From positions 1 through 49,166 of the forward strand of contig NZ_JAMBIZ010000031.1 in the NCBI RefSeq assembly GCF_025291715.1: 49,166 nucleotides of DNA, read 5' to 3'. Source of the stretch: Metasolibacillus sp. (GTDB lineage: Bacteria > Bacillota > Bacilli > Bacillales_A > Planococcaceae). The notes beneath the pieces are model-generated. The model was not told where the DNA came from, ran no database searches, and worked only from the letters and a program-made list of their open reading frames with translations. A program made the translations under genes and the position numbers. Positions 18,471 to 27,471 of this stretch are shown in pieces. Each line of letters begins with the position of its first letter. Position 1 is the first letter of the stretch.

Positions 18471-18830
18471 TTATTGCTTATTGTCGTAATAACGTCCATC
18501 CATTGTGCTAACGCTTGAGTAAGGATTGATATATTGTTTTTCATTCTTCTTTGCATTATTTAGCTCTTTCATATCCTCTTTCACAGCCTCCATCACTTTG
18601 TCGAGTCGTTCACGGATACCTTTGTCGAGCTCTGCTAGCATTTGATGTGAGCGGTTAGCTTTATCAAATTTAAAGCCATCAGCTAATAAATTTTGCATAA
18701 AACCGCCTCGCTCTTCAAGCAATATACTAATCTGCTCGATATAGCTATTACGGTCTTCACCTGAAGGAATTTCCGTCAAATGTTGATATAGTTTAGCCGA
18801 GGTTTGTAATAAATGCTGAAGTTTATCCAT
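18471..18830 (-). CDS. fliT: Flagellar protein FliT
   Basis: 119 aa, mostly helical, in the fliT slot between fliD and fliS. The C-terminal INPYSSVSTMDGRYYDNKQ resembles the PY...DG.Y.D tail of Bacillus FliT. FliT is the export chaperone of the FliD cap protein. The sequence is otherwise poorly conserved, so position carries much of the call. The order fliD-fliT-fliS is swapped relative to B. subtilis fliD-fliS-fliT. Confidence 0.78.
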   Translation of the reverse strand: MDKLQHLLQTSAKLYQHLTEIPSGEDRNSYIEQISILLEERGGFMQNLLADGFKFDKANRSHQMLAELDKGIRERLDKVMEAVKEDMKELNNAKKNEKQYINPYSSVSTMDGRYYDNKQ

Positions 18831-18842
18831 TAGTTAAACTCC

Positions 18843-21209
18843 TTACTGTTGTTGACCTGAAAATAACATTGCTGATTGTTGATTTGCTTTATTAATTGCA
18901 GCTTCCATTGCACCGAATTGTTTCCAGTAACGTGCTTCTACATTTTTCAACTTATCTTGCCAGGTTTTAATTCGACTTTCTAAATCCTGCAAGTTCTTAC
19001 CAATAGAGTATTGGGCATCTGTCATTGTTGAGCGTCCAGCTTTTTTCTCAATAGAAATTTCAAATGATTTCATTGAATCACGTAGTTTATCTAAATAGCC
19101 ACGTGTATCAACAGTTTTAGAAATAACATTCCCATTTTCATTTACTTGGATAACATCTTCTTTTTTACCATTTGAATTTTTAAATAGGCGTTCTACTGCA
19201 TCTGGATCTTCTTCTAATGCTTGACGTAATTTCGTTTCATCAATTTCCAGAGTACCGCCCTCATTATAGTTTTTAGATGTTGTAATACCTACACTAAATA
19301 ATGTATTAAATTTAGAATCCTCTAATCCTGGGTTAGATTCATAGATGAGAGAGCGCATTTGATTAAGCCCTTCACGAATCAACGCATCATTACGAAGTAA
19401 ACCACTTTTCGCTTTTTCTTCCCATAGCTTAATTTCATTTTCTTTCATCGTCTCTTTTTGTTCAGATGTTAAAGGAGCATAATCACGATATTTTGATTCA
19501 GTAGTTTGGTCTTTTAAATCTTTAATTAAACCATTGTAAGTATTAACAAAATCTTTAATTTTCTGCATCATATCATCTACATTTGTAGTAGATGTTAATG
19601 TTACTGGTGTTGCTGAAGCTACCGGCATATCCGCTTCGGCAATTTCTCCTGGATCACCAGTTGTATAATCAGTCCCCTTTTGTTGCTTATACGCCTCTTT
19701 AAAATTAGTGAGAGCAGTAGCCTGTCTATCTACTAATGATTGATATTCAGCATCTTTCACATTTTTATCTCCAAGCTTTGCGTTACGATTAAGTTGTGCA
19801 GTTCCTAAGTCCGTCATTTTATCTAAATCCTCATCCGATAATTGACGTAAATTAGATTTTTGAGCACTATTTAAGCTTGCTAGCTTAGCAGCCAATGCTT
19901 TTTCATCATCAGATCCATTTGACCAAGTAGCGATTTGAGAATTGAAATCTTCTTCTGTTGATGGATTTATTCCTTTTAGTAAATTCTTCTCATCAGCTGT
20001 CAGTCCACCTAAAAACGATGCCCCTAATGAATCATACATAGATTGCGCAGATAGACTTTGCAATTTATCATGGTCAAGTGACTTCATTGCATTAAATTGG
20101 TCAAATGTCACATTCGCATCCTTTAATTTTTGCTTAAGTGCTTCATCTCCTGAAGAATCTAACCAATCTTGTAACTCTTGTTCACTTGTAACTACGCTAC
20201 TACTAATTGTGCTTACTTCACCTACACTTAAACTACGAGCTAACAATGGATTATTAATAGTAGCAAATGCCGTTCTATCTCCTTCTGAAATGGATACTGT
20301 ACCTAGAAATGCTGTTTTAGCGCTGTTATAATCTGTTTCTGCATCATTATAAGCGTCAGTAGCTGTTTGCTTAGCATTTCCAGCATCTATCAATTGTTGG
20401 CTATATGCAGCTGAAGTTGTATTTTTCCATTCTCTATAGGCTGCATTATACTTTTCAGCATTAGCTCGTTCACCATTAAATGTTGAGTTCAAAGTAACAC
20501 TATATCCATTTACAGTAAATGTATTAGTAGAACGTTCTGTTGCAATACCGTTTATTTGAAAAATTGCATTTTTGCCTTCGCGAATACTCGCTCCAGCTCC
20601 AGTTGTAAGATTCATACCACCTGTATTTCCTACAATTTCGATATTTCCCTTACCTGTATTCTTTGCTGTAAATGAAAAGCGCCCATTTTCAAAAACTGCT
20701 GATACACCTGCCCCACTTTCATTTACTTTTTTGACGAAGTCATTAACCGTCATATCATTCGTAATATCAATTTTTGTTGTCTCACTAGCCATTGTTCCAT
20801 CAGCTTGAACTGCTCTAAATTCAATAGTACCAGAAGTTAGTGTATTCATTTTTGTAGCACCATTAGCATTCACTTGTCCACTTGTGATACGTGCAGCTTC
20901 AGCTAATTGAGATACACCTTCAATTGAAAGCGTTCCTGTCGCTTTACCTGTTGCCACAGCAGAAACTAAATTTGAATTTGAGCTCGATGCTGTTTTGGAA
21001 TTCAAAGTTTTTAACACTAGATTGTCAGCAATATACGTATCAAATGTTTTTAATTTCTTATTTACATCGCGATAAGCATCTCGTTGCCATTCATAACGTT
21101 GTTTATTTTGGAAAAGTTTATTTAATGGTGCCCTTTCAGCCGTCATTAATTTCTTTACTAATTCGTCTATATCCATACCAGATGCTAATCCGCCAATTCG
21201 CATTACCAT
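18843..21209 (-). CDS. fliD: Flagellar filament cap protein FliD with a large central insertion
   Basis: Cap (HAP2) that folds flagellin at the filament tip and can act as an adhesin. 788 aa from ATG 21209 (GGAGG seven bases upstream; an ATG six bases earlier is too close). FliD_N is clear (MRIGGLASGMDIDELVKKLM). FliD_C starts near residue 541 (TTNVDDMMQKIKDFVNTYNG) and ends in the coiled coil about 700-780. Typical Bacillus FliD is about 500 aa; the excess is a block at about 255-535 rich in Ala, Ser, Asp and Gln (for example DAYNDAETDYNSAKTAF and LTADEKNLLKG), probably an outward-facing variable domain. Low similarity is expected there. Confidence 0.95.
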   Translation of the reverse strand: MVMRIGGLASGMDIDELVKKLMTAERAPLNKLFQNKQRYEWQRDAYRDVNKKLKTFDTYIADNLVLKTLNSKTASSSNSNLVSAVATGKATGTLSIEGVSQLAEAARITSGQVNANGATKMNTLTSGTIEFRAVQADGTMASETTKIDITNDMTVNDFVKKVNESGAGVSAVFENGRFSFTAKNTGKGNIEIVGNTGGMNLTTGAGASIREGKNAIFQINGIATERSTNTFTVNGYSVTLNSTFNGERANAEKYNAAYREWKNTTSAAYSQQLIDAGNAKQTATDAYNDAETDYNSAKTAFLGTVSISEGDRTAFATINNPLLARSLSVGEVSTISSSVVTSEQELQDWLDSSGDEALKQKLKDANVTFDQFNAMKSLDHDKLQSLSAQSMYDSLGASFLGGLTADEKNLLKGINPSTEEDFNSQIATWSNGSDDEKALAAKLASLNSAQKSNLRQLSDEDLDKMTDLGTAQLNRNAKLGDKNVKDAEYQSLVDRQATALTNFKEAYKQQKGTDYTTGDPGEIAEADMPVASATPVTLTSTTNVDDMMQKIKDFVNTYNGLIKDLKDQTTESKYRDYAPLTSEQKETMKENEIKLWEEKAKSGLLRNDALIREGLNQMRSLIYESNPGLEDSKFNTLFSVGITTSKNYNEGGTLEIDETKLRQALEEDPDAVERLFKNSNGKKEDVIQVNENGNVISKTVDTRGYLDKLRDSMKSFEISIEKKAGRSTMTDAQYSIGKNLQDLESRIKTWQDKLKNVEARYWKQFGAMEAAINKANQQSAMLFSGQQQ

Positions 21210-21235
21210 ATTCATTCCTCCACTTTAAGGTATAT

Positions 21236-21631
21236 TTAAATTTTCTTATCTACAATCATGCCAAAAAATTTCTGCATTTCATAAAAAGCATCAAGAAGTT
21301 TTTTAGGTGGTATCTCTTTTATCACTTCTTCTGTTTCCCTATCCACTACGGTTACATAGTATCGATCTAAGCCCTCATGATATTGAAATTTTGATGAATT
21401 GTTATGAACTTCTAACATTTTGTTCATTTTTTCAACTATTTCTTGCACTTTTGTACTCTTTTCACTTTCAGTGTTTAGTTGTTGTACTTGTTCACTAATA
21501 GGTATTGCGTTCAAATTTGAAATTGTAGTCTCACTTTCTTGATGTACTACTTTTTCTACGATAGGTTTACTTTGAGATATTGGTTTGTTTATAGTCACTG
21601 AGTTCGTATCTGCATTTCCTGTAATACGCAT
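21236..21631 (-). CDS. flaG: Flagellar protein FlaG
   Basis: 131 aa. ATG 21631 is chosen because AAGGAGG lies eight bases upstream; the longer open frame has no such site. The N-terminal half is polar and disordered. The C-terminal half has the FlaG domain: FQYHEGLDRYYVTVVDRETE then EVIKEIPPKKLLDAFYEMQ. FlaG influences filament length and is usually encoded before fliD, as here. A sigma-D-like promoter precedes it at 21681-21707. Confidence 0.93.
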   Translation of the reverse strand: MRITGNADTNSVTINKPISQSKPIVEKVVHQESETTISNLNAIPISEQVQQLNTESEKSTKVQEIVEKMNKMLEVHNNSSKFQYHEGLDRYYVTVVDRETEEVIKEIPPKKLLDAFYEMQKFFGMIVDKKI

Positions 21632-21680
21632 ATTTTCATCCTCCTTGAATCTAATACAGATATCCATATCCTTATTATTA

Positions 21681-21707
21681 GTATCGGATAAAAAAAAAAG
21701 AATTTCA
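21681..21707 (-). promoter_or_regulatory. Putative sigma-D promoter of flaG-fliD-fliT-fliS
   Basis: Minus strand TGAA, 15-bp spacer containing ten T's, TCCGATAC; consensus is TAAA-N15-GCCGATAT (3/4 and 6/8). It lies about 50 bp before flaG. Confidence 0.6.
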
Positions 21708-21790
21708 GTATTTCTATCAAACATCAAGAAAAAATGAAATTCTAGCTTTAATTTATTTTGCGATATTAGTGCAACTTTAGTTTTATATTC

Positions 21791-22732
21791 TTATTTATTT
21801 TGCTCTAATTGCCATTCAATTGTTTTTTGTAGACCCTTATTTAATGTATACGCAGGAGAAAATTTCAATTGATACCTCATTTTCTCAATATTCATTACAC
21901 GTCTTCTCAAATTATCAATATCTCTTTTTTCAATAGATTGAACATCCGATTTCGAGTCAGTTAAATTAATAATTATACTTGCTAGTTGATTTATTGAAGT
22001 TTCAATTCCTGTACCGATATTATAAGCCTCACCAATTGCTTTATAGCTTTGAGCAGCTAGAATAGTCGCTCTACATGCATCTTCTACAAACGTAAAATCT
22101 CTAGTTTGTTCTCCATCTCCATGTATATTCAACATAGAGTTTTTCAGAGCACTATCTATAAACTTCCCAATAACACCACTATAAGGATTACTGGATCTTT
22201 GATTATAACCATAAACATTAGAATATCGAACTACAGTAATAGGCAGGTTATATGCTTCATAAAAAACTTTCGCATAGGCTTCCCCAGCATATTTACTAAC
22301 AGAATAGAAATTTAAAAAACTAACACTATCTTCTTCATTAATTGGTAAATACTTGGGATTCCCATAAATTGAAGAAGTCGATGTGTACAATACCCTTTTA
22401 GCAAAATTATTTTTAGCTACCTCTAATACATTAAATGTTCCTTGAATATTTGTTTCCATATCCTTTCTAGGATCTACAGCACTTGCTATAATATTTCGTG
22501 CAGCTAAATGATATATCATGGCATCCTTTGTAATATATTTATTTAGTAAATCACTATTTAACACACTTCCTTCCACAAACTCAACATCTAAACCTTTTAA
22601 GTTTTCTATGCTACCTGAAAATAAGTCATCAATTACAATGATTTCGTTATCAGTATTTTCCCTTAACATTTTCACTAAATTTGACCCAACAAACCCTGCG
22701 CCACCTGTTACAACTATTCTTTGCTTTTGCAT
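21791..22732 (-). CDS. Extended SDR, NAD-dependent sugar epimerase/dehydratase
   Basis: 313 aa. Rossmann motif TGGAGFVGSNL (residues 9-19), active-site YSVSK (YxxxK) and upstream STSSIYG, C-terminal substrate domain with VVRYSNVYGYNQRSSNPYSG. It is closest in style to UDP-glucose 4-epimerase and dTDP-glucose dehydratase-like enzymes acting on nucleotide sugars. It is last of the glycosylation island and 18 bp after the CgeB-like glycosyltransferase. It is not one of the core legionaminic-acid steps already covered by legB, so it may make a second sugar or modify the first; the substrate is not readable from sequence. Confidence 0.85.
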   Translation of the reverse strand: MQKQRIVVTGGAGFVGSNLVKMLRENTDNEIIVIDDLFSGSIENLKGLDVEFVEGSVLNSDLLNKYITKDAMIYHLAARNIIASAVDPRKDMETNIQGTFNVLEVAKNNFAKRVLYTSTSSIYGNPKYLPINEEDSVSFLNFYSVSKYAGEAYAKVFYEAYNLPITVVRYSNVYGYNQRSSNPYSGVIGKFIDSALKNSMLNIHGDGEQTRDFTFVEDACRATILAAQSYKAIGEAYNIGTGIETSINQLASIIINLTDSKSDVQSIEKRDIDNLRRRVMNIEKMRYQLKFSPAYTLNKGLQKTIEWQLEQNK

Positions 22733-22750
22733 AACTATTATACCTACCTT

Positions 22751-23887
22751 CTAGTGTATCTCAGCTTCTAATATTTCTATCAATGCCTTCGCTCGCTCAT
22801 TCCATGTATGCTTATCTATAATTGCTTGTACAGCATTATGCGAAACTCTACTTAGTTCTGATTCATTTTTTAATATTCTTGTTATTTTTTGAGGAACTTC
22901 TTCAATTTGATTAAAGTTATAAAATAGCAATTCCTCATTTTCTTCAAACAACTCTTTTAAATATGGTGTTTCATTTGTTAATACTACAGACTGAGCAGCC
23001 ATACCCGCAAATACTCTTTCATGTGTTCCATCTTTTGCGATACCTGCAATATTTAATATAATTTTTGAATATCTCATTATCTCTTGTAATTTCCAATAAT
23101 TTACTCCACTACGAATAATTGCATTATCATACTTCATAATCACTGAATTATCCCATCCATTACCATAAACATATACCTCTATGCCTGATTTCAAAATAGC
23201 TTCTAATACCTCCAAACGTCTTACCGCATAAATATAGCGCCCAATATCGCTTATTAGTGGTGTAAAAGTGTCTACTTTAAAATCCACTGACCTTTTGTAC
23301 ACTTGCTTTAGCCATTTGTCTATCTCATCAATATAATAAGATTCACTTTGAGATAAACATTTTTGTGTTACATCTTCAAAAAGTTTGAGTAATATTTCAT
23401 TTTCTTTCCATCTTTCTTTACAACTTTCAGGATCTATATAGGTACCTGAAAATAAAACATCAATCGTTTTATCATATTTCTTCGCAGTTATCTCCTGCGC
23501 TGCATGAGGTAACATATACACATAGTTTGGCATTTTACAAAATCTATCTAAAGAGTAGATATCATTTCTATCAACTATTGTAAGTATATCAGTAGATTTA
23601 AGTTGATTTATTCTAGCGATATGGTCAATCGGATGGTCAATCAATATATATATATATGGACATTTTAATAGTTCAGAAAACCCTGATTGTAACATATATC
23701 CATTAAATGCAATAACCGCTTCATATTCTTCCTGCAAGTACATAGACAGAATATGGTCATCTAGTATTTTTAAATCTAAAATTGTTACGTCTATACCTTG
23801 CTTTTCAAAACCTACTGCCAAGGCATCCGTCCAATATCTCAATAAATTATATTGTGATTGACCTTTTAAGATTAATATCTTTTTCAT
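22751..23887 (-). CDS. CgeB-like glycosyltransferase (GT-B type)
   Basis: 378 aa, cytoplasmic. The N-terminus MKKILILKGQSQYNLLRYWT is a Rossmann-like GT-B start. The C-terminal part has THERVFAGMAAQSVVLTNET followed by ELFEENEELLFYN, the nucleotide-sugar binding pattern of glycosyltransferase family 1 as found in CgeB/DUF3880 proteins. Its position in the flagellin-modification island suggests transfer of a sugar to flagellin or to a previously attached sugar, with the adjacent SDR possibly supplying the donor. Acceptor and donor are unknown. Confidence 0.75.
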   Translation of the reverse strand: MKKILILKGQSQYNLLRYWTDALAVGFEKQGIDVTILDLKILDDHILSMYLQEEYEAVIAFNGYMLQSGFSELLKCPYIYILIDHPIDHIARINQLKSTDILTIVDRNDIYSLDRFCKMPNYVYMLPHAAQEITAKKYDKTIDVLFSGTYIDPESCKERWKENEILLKLFEDVTQKCLSQSESYYIDEIDKWLKQVYKRSVDFKVDTFTPLISDIGRYIYAVRRLEVLEAILKSGIEVYVYGNGWDNSVIMKYDNAIIRSGVNYWKLQEIMRYSKIILNIAGIAKDGTHERVFAGMAAQSVVLTNETPYLKELFEENEELLFYNFNQIEEVPQKITRILKNESELSRVSHNAVQAIIDKHTWNERAKALIEILEAEIH

Positions 23888-23909
23888 ATTCTGAAGTCCC
23901 CTTGCTCAC

Positions 23910-25019
23910 TTAATTCCAAATAGGTTTTTTTAGCTGCCATTCACCAAATTTATTTTTTTCAAAAAGATCTGTATTGTAAAATTGTTCAACAATAGAATAA
24001 AATTCAGTGAGGCGGTATCCAAGGAATTCACAAAACTCTTGAACAGCTCTTTGATCAACTTTATGATCATATTTTTTGACTAATTGTATACCTGTTTCTC
24101 TATCAATAATTCCATATCTAATATATTTTGAAGCGTAATCTGTTGCACTTGCATGTCCAAATTTAGGATATTTCAACCAGGGGTGAATTAAATATGCTGG
24201 TGTATCAATTTGATCAAAATTTTCAAAGGTATGTTCTCTTGTCCATTCATGTGTCAAATCTTTGAAGCCATTTTTCTTAGCAAAAATATAATTCGCATAG
24301 CTACTCCATCGGACAAAATAACTTAAATAAATTGGTTCTAACTTATCAATTTCTTCTTGTGTTGGAGGATTACAAAACATTAAATCATTTACGCTGATAT
24401 TTTCATCTAGTAACTCCTCATATGGAATATCTGAAGCAACACCATTGTTTAGCTGATTTTTAGCAGAGCTTGTTTCCACCCTATCCTCTCCCCCATATTC
24501 ATAGCTAATATTCTCTCCATATACAATTAATGGAATATTAAATTTATTTGCAATATGTAAAGGATATGTATAAATTAACCTATCAACATACCACGTTGGT
24601 TTCCCATAATTTTCAAATGTCTTTTTCATAATTGCTTTTTGGGCTTTTATGTTTGGCTTCAATGTAATTAAATGACATCCAAATCTTTCAGAGAGATTTT
24701 TTAAATTGTGTTTCCCAGCATTTGTCATCTCGAAATTATCTTCCACTGATACTAGTAAAGGATTCATATTCATTATTTCTTTAAAATAATGTACTTGGAA
24801 ATGGCTATCTTTTCCGCCACTTACTGCTATAATACAGTCATACTCCCCTTCACTTTTTCTTCTATACTTATCGCATAAAGCCTCTAATTCTTGTTGACGC
24901 ATAGCCCAATTAGTTCTATCTTTTTGTTCTTCGGCTCTACAAGCTTGACAAATACCTTCATCATCAAAATAAATTCCCGGCCTTGTATTAGGCATTACAC
25001 ACTTTTTGCAATATTTCAT
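23910..25019 (-). CDS. N-acetyl sugar amidotransferase (PseA/WbpG/PtmG-like)
   Basis: 369 aa. An N-terminal zinc-ribbon (C4-x2-C7 ... C24-x2-C27, with CVMPNTRPGIYFDDEGIC) is followed by the ATP-pyrophosphatase P-loop SGGKDS at 67-72. This is the family that converts an acetamido group of a nonulosonic acid to acetamidino, e.g. PseA on pseudaminic acid and PtmG on legionaminic acid in Campylobacter. Downstream of legionaminic-acid genes, the most likely product is an acetamidino-legionaminic acid. It normally needs an ammonia-supplying HisH-type glutaminase; none is encoded in this window. An AT-rich 103-bp gap separates it from legF. Confidence 0.88.
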   Translation of the reverse strand: MKYCKKCVMPNTRPGIYFDDEGICQACRAEEQKDRTNWAMRQQELEALCDKYRRKSEGEYDCIIAVSGGKDSHFQVHYFKEIMNMNPLLVSVEDNFEMTNAGKHNLKNLSERFGCHLITLKPNIKAQKAIMKKTFENYGKPTWYVDRLIYTYPLHIANKFNIPLIVYGENISYEYGGEDRVETSSAKNQLNNGVASDIPYEELLDENISVNDLMFCNPPTQEEIDKLEPIYLSYFVRWSSYANYIFAKKNGFKDLTHEWTREHTFENFDQIDTPAYLIHPWLKYPKFGHASATDYASKYIRYGIIDRETGIQLVKKYDHKVDQRAVQEFCEFLGYRLTEFYSIVEQFYNTDLFEKNKFGEWQLKKPIWN

Positions 25020-25122
25020 TATTTCTCCACCTTTTTGTTATTTTTTAAATCAAATAACTTTTCCAAATAAAACTTTATATATAAAATTTTATTTCATCTC
25101 AGCTATGAAAAAATTTAGCGAA

Positions 25123-25797
25123 TTAAGATGATTTCATTAAATACTCACATATGATAAAGTCCAATTCTGTATCAATATCACATGAGCGTTCACTAGGCAT
25201 TTGATATGCCACCGTATTTTCATTTATAAAACTTTTTGTTTGTTTCAAATCTCTAATATTAGCTACATAAACAGCTCCATTTAGTGTATAGACCTTAGGT
25301 AAATCTTGTCGTCTACCAATGAGAGGACTTTCTATTAAATGCTGCATATTGTTAGCGCTACTTAATGTATACATCCAATATGGCGATTCTGTCACCTCAC
25401 AAACACTTACACAAAAGCCCTTTCCTTCAATAGCTTTCTTAATACAACCATCTATATCTTCTGGTTCCCTTAATGGAGAAGTAGGCTGCAATAATACAAT
25501 ATAATCAAAGCCTGGACATTGTTCAATCGCATGTAGAATAGTCTCTATGCTAGTAGTTGTATCTTCTGCCAAATATGCCGGACGAACAAATGGTACTTCT
25601 GCGCCGTATTTTTTAGCCACTTTTATTATTTCATCATCCTCTGAAGACACAATTATTTTATCAATGTATTTTGATTGTCGAGCAGTTTCAATTGTCCAAG
25701 CAATTAATGGTTTTCCTACAAGATTACGAATATTTTTTCTAGCAACGCCTTTAGAACCACCTCGTGCTGGGATGACTGCTAAAACCTTTGGATTCAT
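25123..25797 (-). CDS. legF: CMP-nonulosonate (legionaminate) cytidylyltransferase
   Basis: Activates the nonulosonic acid as its CMP sugar, the donor for Maf transferases. 224 aa. The CTP-binding loop AVIPARGGSKGVARKNI (7-23) is typical of NeuA, PseF and LegF; LLQPTSPLREPEDID and the metal-binding DIDTELDF near the C-terminus follow. The ATG overlaps the ptmE stop by four bases (ATGA), so translation is coupled. LegF rather than NeuA is chosen from the surrounding ptmE, legB, legC, legG and legI genes. Confidence 0.88.
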   Translation of the reverse strand: MNPKVLAVIPARGGSKGVARKNIRNLVGKPLIAWTIETARQSKYIDKIIVSSEDDEIIKVAKKYGAEVPFVRPAYLAEDTTTSIETILHAIEQCPGFDYIVLLQPTSPLREPEDIDGCIKKAIEGKGFCVSVCEVTESPYWMYTLSSANNMQHLIESPLIGRRQDLPKVYTLNGAVYVANIRDLKQTKSFINENTVAYQMPSERSCDIDTELDFIICEYLMKSS

Positions 25798-26840
25798 TGA
25801 TTCAGCTCCTTGAATTCATTGTTTGCTCTATTAAAATCATTGATTTGGCCAATATCTAACCAATATTCATGAATTGGGAATACAGATATTTGTTTTTTTT
25901 GCTCCATTAATTGCTCAAATAAAGTTGGCATATCATAAAATTGATTTTTAGGTATAAAATTGAAAATCTCAGGATTCAAGACATAAATACCTGCATTAAT
26001 AAAACTTCGATGTATAGGTTTTTCTTTAATACTAATCAAATCTGCTCCCTTTGTTTCGATAACTCCATAAGGAATTTGATATTCATACTCTCTTACACAC
26101 ATTGTTGCGACAGAATTATGCTCCATATGAAATTGCATAAGCTTTTCAAAATTGATTTGCGTCAATAAATCACCATTCATCACGAAAAAAGGTTCTGATG
26201 GTCTTTCGTATAGTAAGGACAAAGCCCCTGCCGTTCCCATACGCTTATTTTCCTCAATATACTTGATTGTTACACCAAAAGCTTCTCCATTTTGAAAATA
26301 GTCTTGAATAATTTCCTTTTTATAATTAACAGAGAAAATAAAATTTGTATAACCATACTGTTTAAAACCTTCCACAATTGTTTCTAATATAGGTTTATTC
26401 CCTACTTTTAGCATAGGCTTAGGTATATCATTTGTCAGAGGCCTAAGTCGAGTTCCTAATCCACCTAACATTAAAATAACGGTATTTTTATTTAGTGATT
26501 GTTCTATATTATCTATAAATAATATGTCCACAACTCTATTATTTTCATCTACTATAGGTAATTGCTTCAAATGCTTCTGATGCATAAATTGCTTATATTT
26601 ATAAGGCTTCTGTCCACTCTTTAAAAAAATTGGATGTGCATTCATTATAGTTCCAATTGATACATCTAAGCCTTCTCCTCTCAAAATACCTCGACGAATA
26701 TCTCCATCTGTAACAGTGCCAAGTAAATGTTGTTCTTCATCTACGACAACAGCAAACTGTAAAGAGGAAGCATCTATAATTTTCATAGTTTCTAATAATG
26801 TTTGATTCCTCATCATCAATATTTGTTTCCATTTCTCCAT
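25794..26840 (-). CDS. ptmE: Nucleotidyltransferase with N-terminal CBS pair (PtmE-like)
   Basis: 348 aa from ATG 26840, nine bases after AAGGAGG. Residues 1-115 form a CBS pair (FAVVVDEEQHLLGTVTDGDI and LPIVDENNRVVDILFID). From 120 on is an NTP-transferase domain with LGGLGTRLRPLT (125-136), PKPMLKVGNKP and MNGDLL. In Campylobacter, PtmE makes GDP-GlcNAc precursor for the GDP-dependent legionaminic-acid route. The CBS pair suggests allosteric control by adenine nucleotides, an inference from the domain. The guanylyl specificity cannot be read from sequence alone. Confidence 0.85.
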   Translation of the reverse strand: MEKWKQILMMRNQTLLETMKIIDASSLQFAVVVDEEQHLLGTVTDGDIRRGILRGEGLDVSIGTIMNAHPIFLKSGQKPYKYKQFMHQKHLKQLPIVDENNRVVDILFIDNIEQSLNKNTVILMLGGLGTRLRPLTNDIPKPMLKVGNKPILETIVEGFKQYGYTNFIFSVNYKKEIIQDYFQNGEAFGVTIKYIEENKRMGTAGALSLLYERPSEPFFVMNGDLLTQINFEKLMQFHMEHNSVATMCVREYEYQIPYGVIETKGADLISIKEKPIHRSFINAGIYVLNPEIFNFIPKNQFYDMPTLFEQLMEQKKQISVFPIHEYWLDIGQINDFNRANNEFKELNQ

Positions 26841-26844
26841 CTCA

Positions 26845-27471
26845 TCATACCTCCTTTGCAGGTACACCTAATGCAGTTACTCCACTATTAATACTCTTCA
26901 CAACTACAGAACCTGCGCCAATTAAACAATTAGTCCCAATCTCAATTCCCTGAATAATCGTAGCCCCTGTTCCAATATGTGACCCCTGTCGTACATGGAC
27001 ATTTCCAGATAGCTTTGCTCCTGGCGCAATATGTACATCCTGCTCAATATGACAATCGTGATCAATGACTGCTCCAGTGTTTATAATAGTGTTATCGGCA
27101 ACTTTTGTATTAGTTTGAATAATAGCCCCTGCCATTATTTGCACTCCTTGTCCAAATATCACTGATGGAGCAATCATAGCAGATGGGTGTATTATATTTT
27201 TAAATACATAACCTTGTATGTTGAAACAATGAAATATGTTTTTGCGCAATGATGCAGGGCCAACCATACCTACCCCTAGCACTAATTCAATATCAGTTGT
27301 TGAGTAATTCAATATCACTTCATCATTTCCTAAATACTCAAGCGAAAATTGATTATTCTCCACTGTAGGTGCAGTAAAACCAAGTATTTTTTCTCCCTGT
27401 GCTAAGAGAATTTCAGTTAATACTGAGGCATGTCCCCCATTACCAATGATTATAATTTCTTTACTCCTCAA
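26845..27471 (-). CDS. PglD/NeuD-family left-handed beta-helix acyltransferase (LegH candidate)
   Basis: 208 aa, TTG start at 27471 with GAGG nine bases before. N-terminal Rossmann-like IIIIGNGGHASVLTEIL, then hexapeptide repeats (PSVIFGQGVQIMAGAIIQTN through HIGTGATIIQGIEIG) with the proposed catalytic histidines in AVIDHDCHI. These enzymes N-acetylate UDP-4-amino sugars (PglD, LegH) or O-acetylate sialic acids (NeuD). Since legB and legC make a 4-amino sugar and no other acetyltransferase is present, it is probably the LegH step. It overlaps legI by 11 bp. Confidence 0.82.
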   Translation of the reverse strand: MRSKEIIIIGNGGHASVLTEILLAQGEKILGFTAPTVENNQFSLEYLGNDEVILNYSTTDIELVLGVGMVGPASLRKNIFHCFNIQGYVFKNIIHPSAMIAPSVIFGQGVQIMAGAIIQTNTKVADNTIINTGAVIDHDCHIEQDVHIAPGAKLSGNVHVRQGSHIGTGATIIQGIEIGTNCLIGAGSVVVKSINSGVTALGVPAKEV

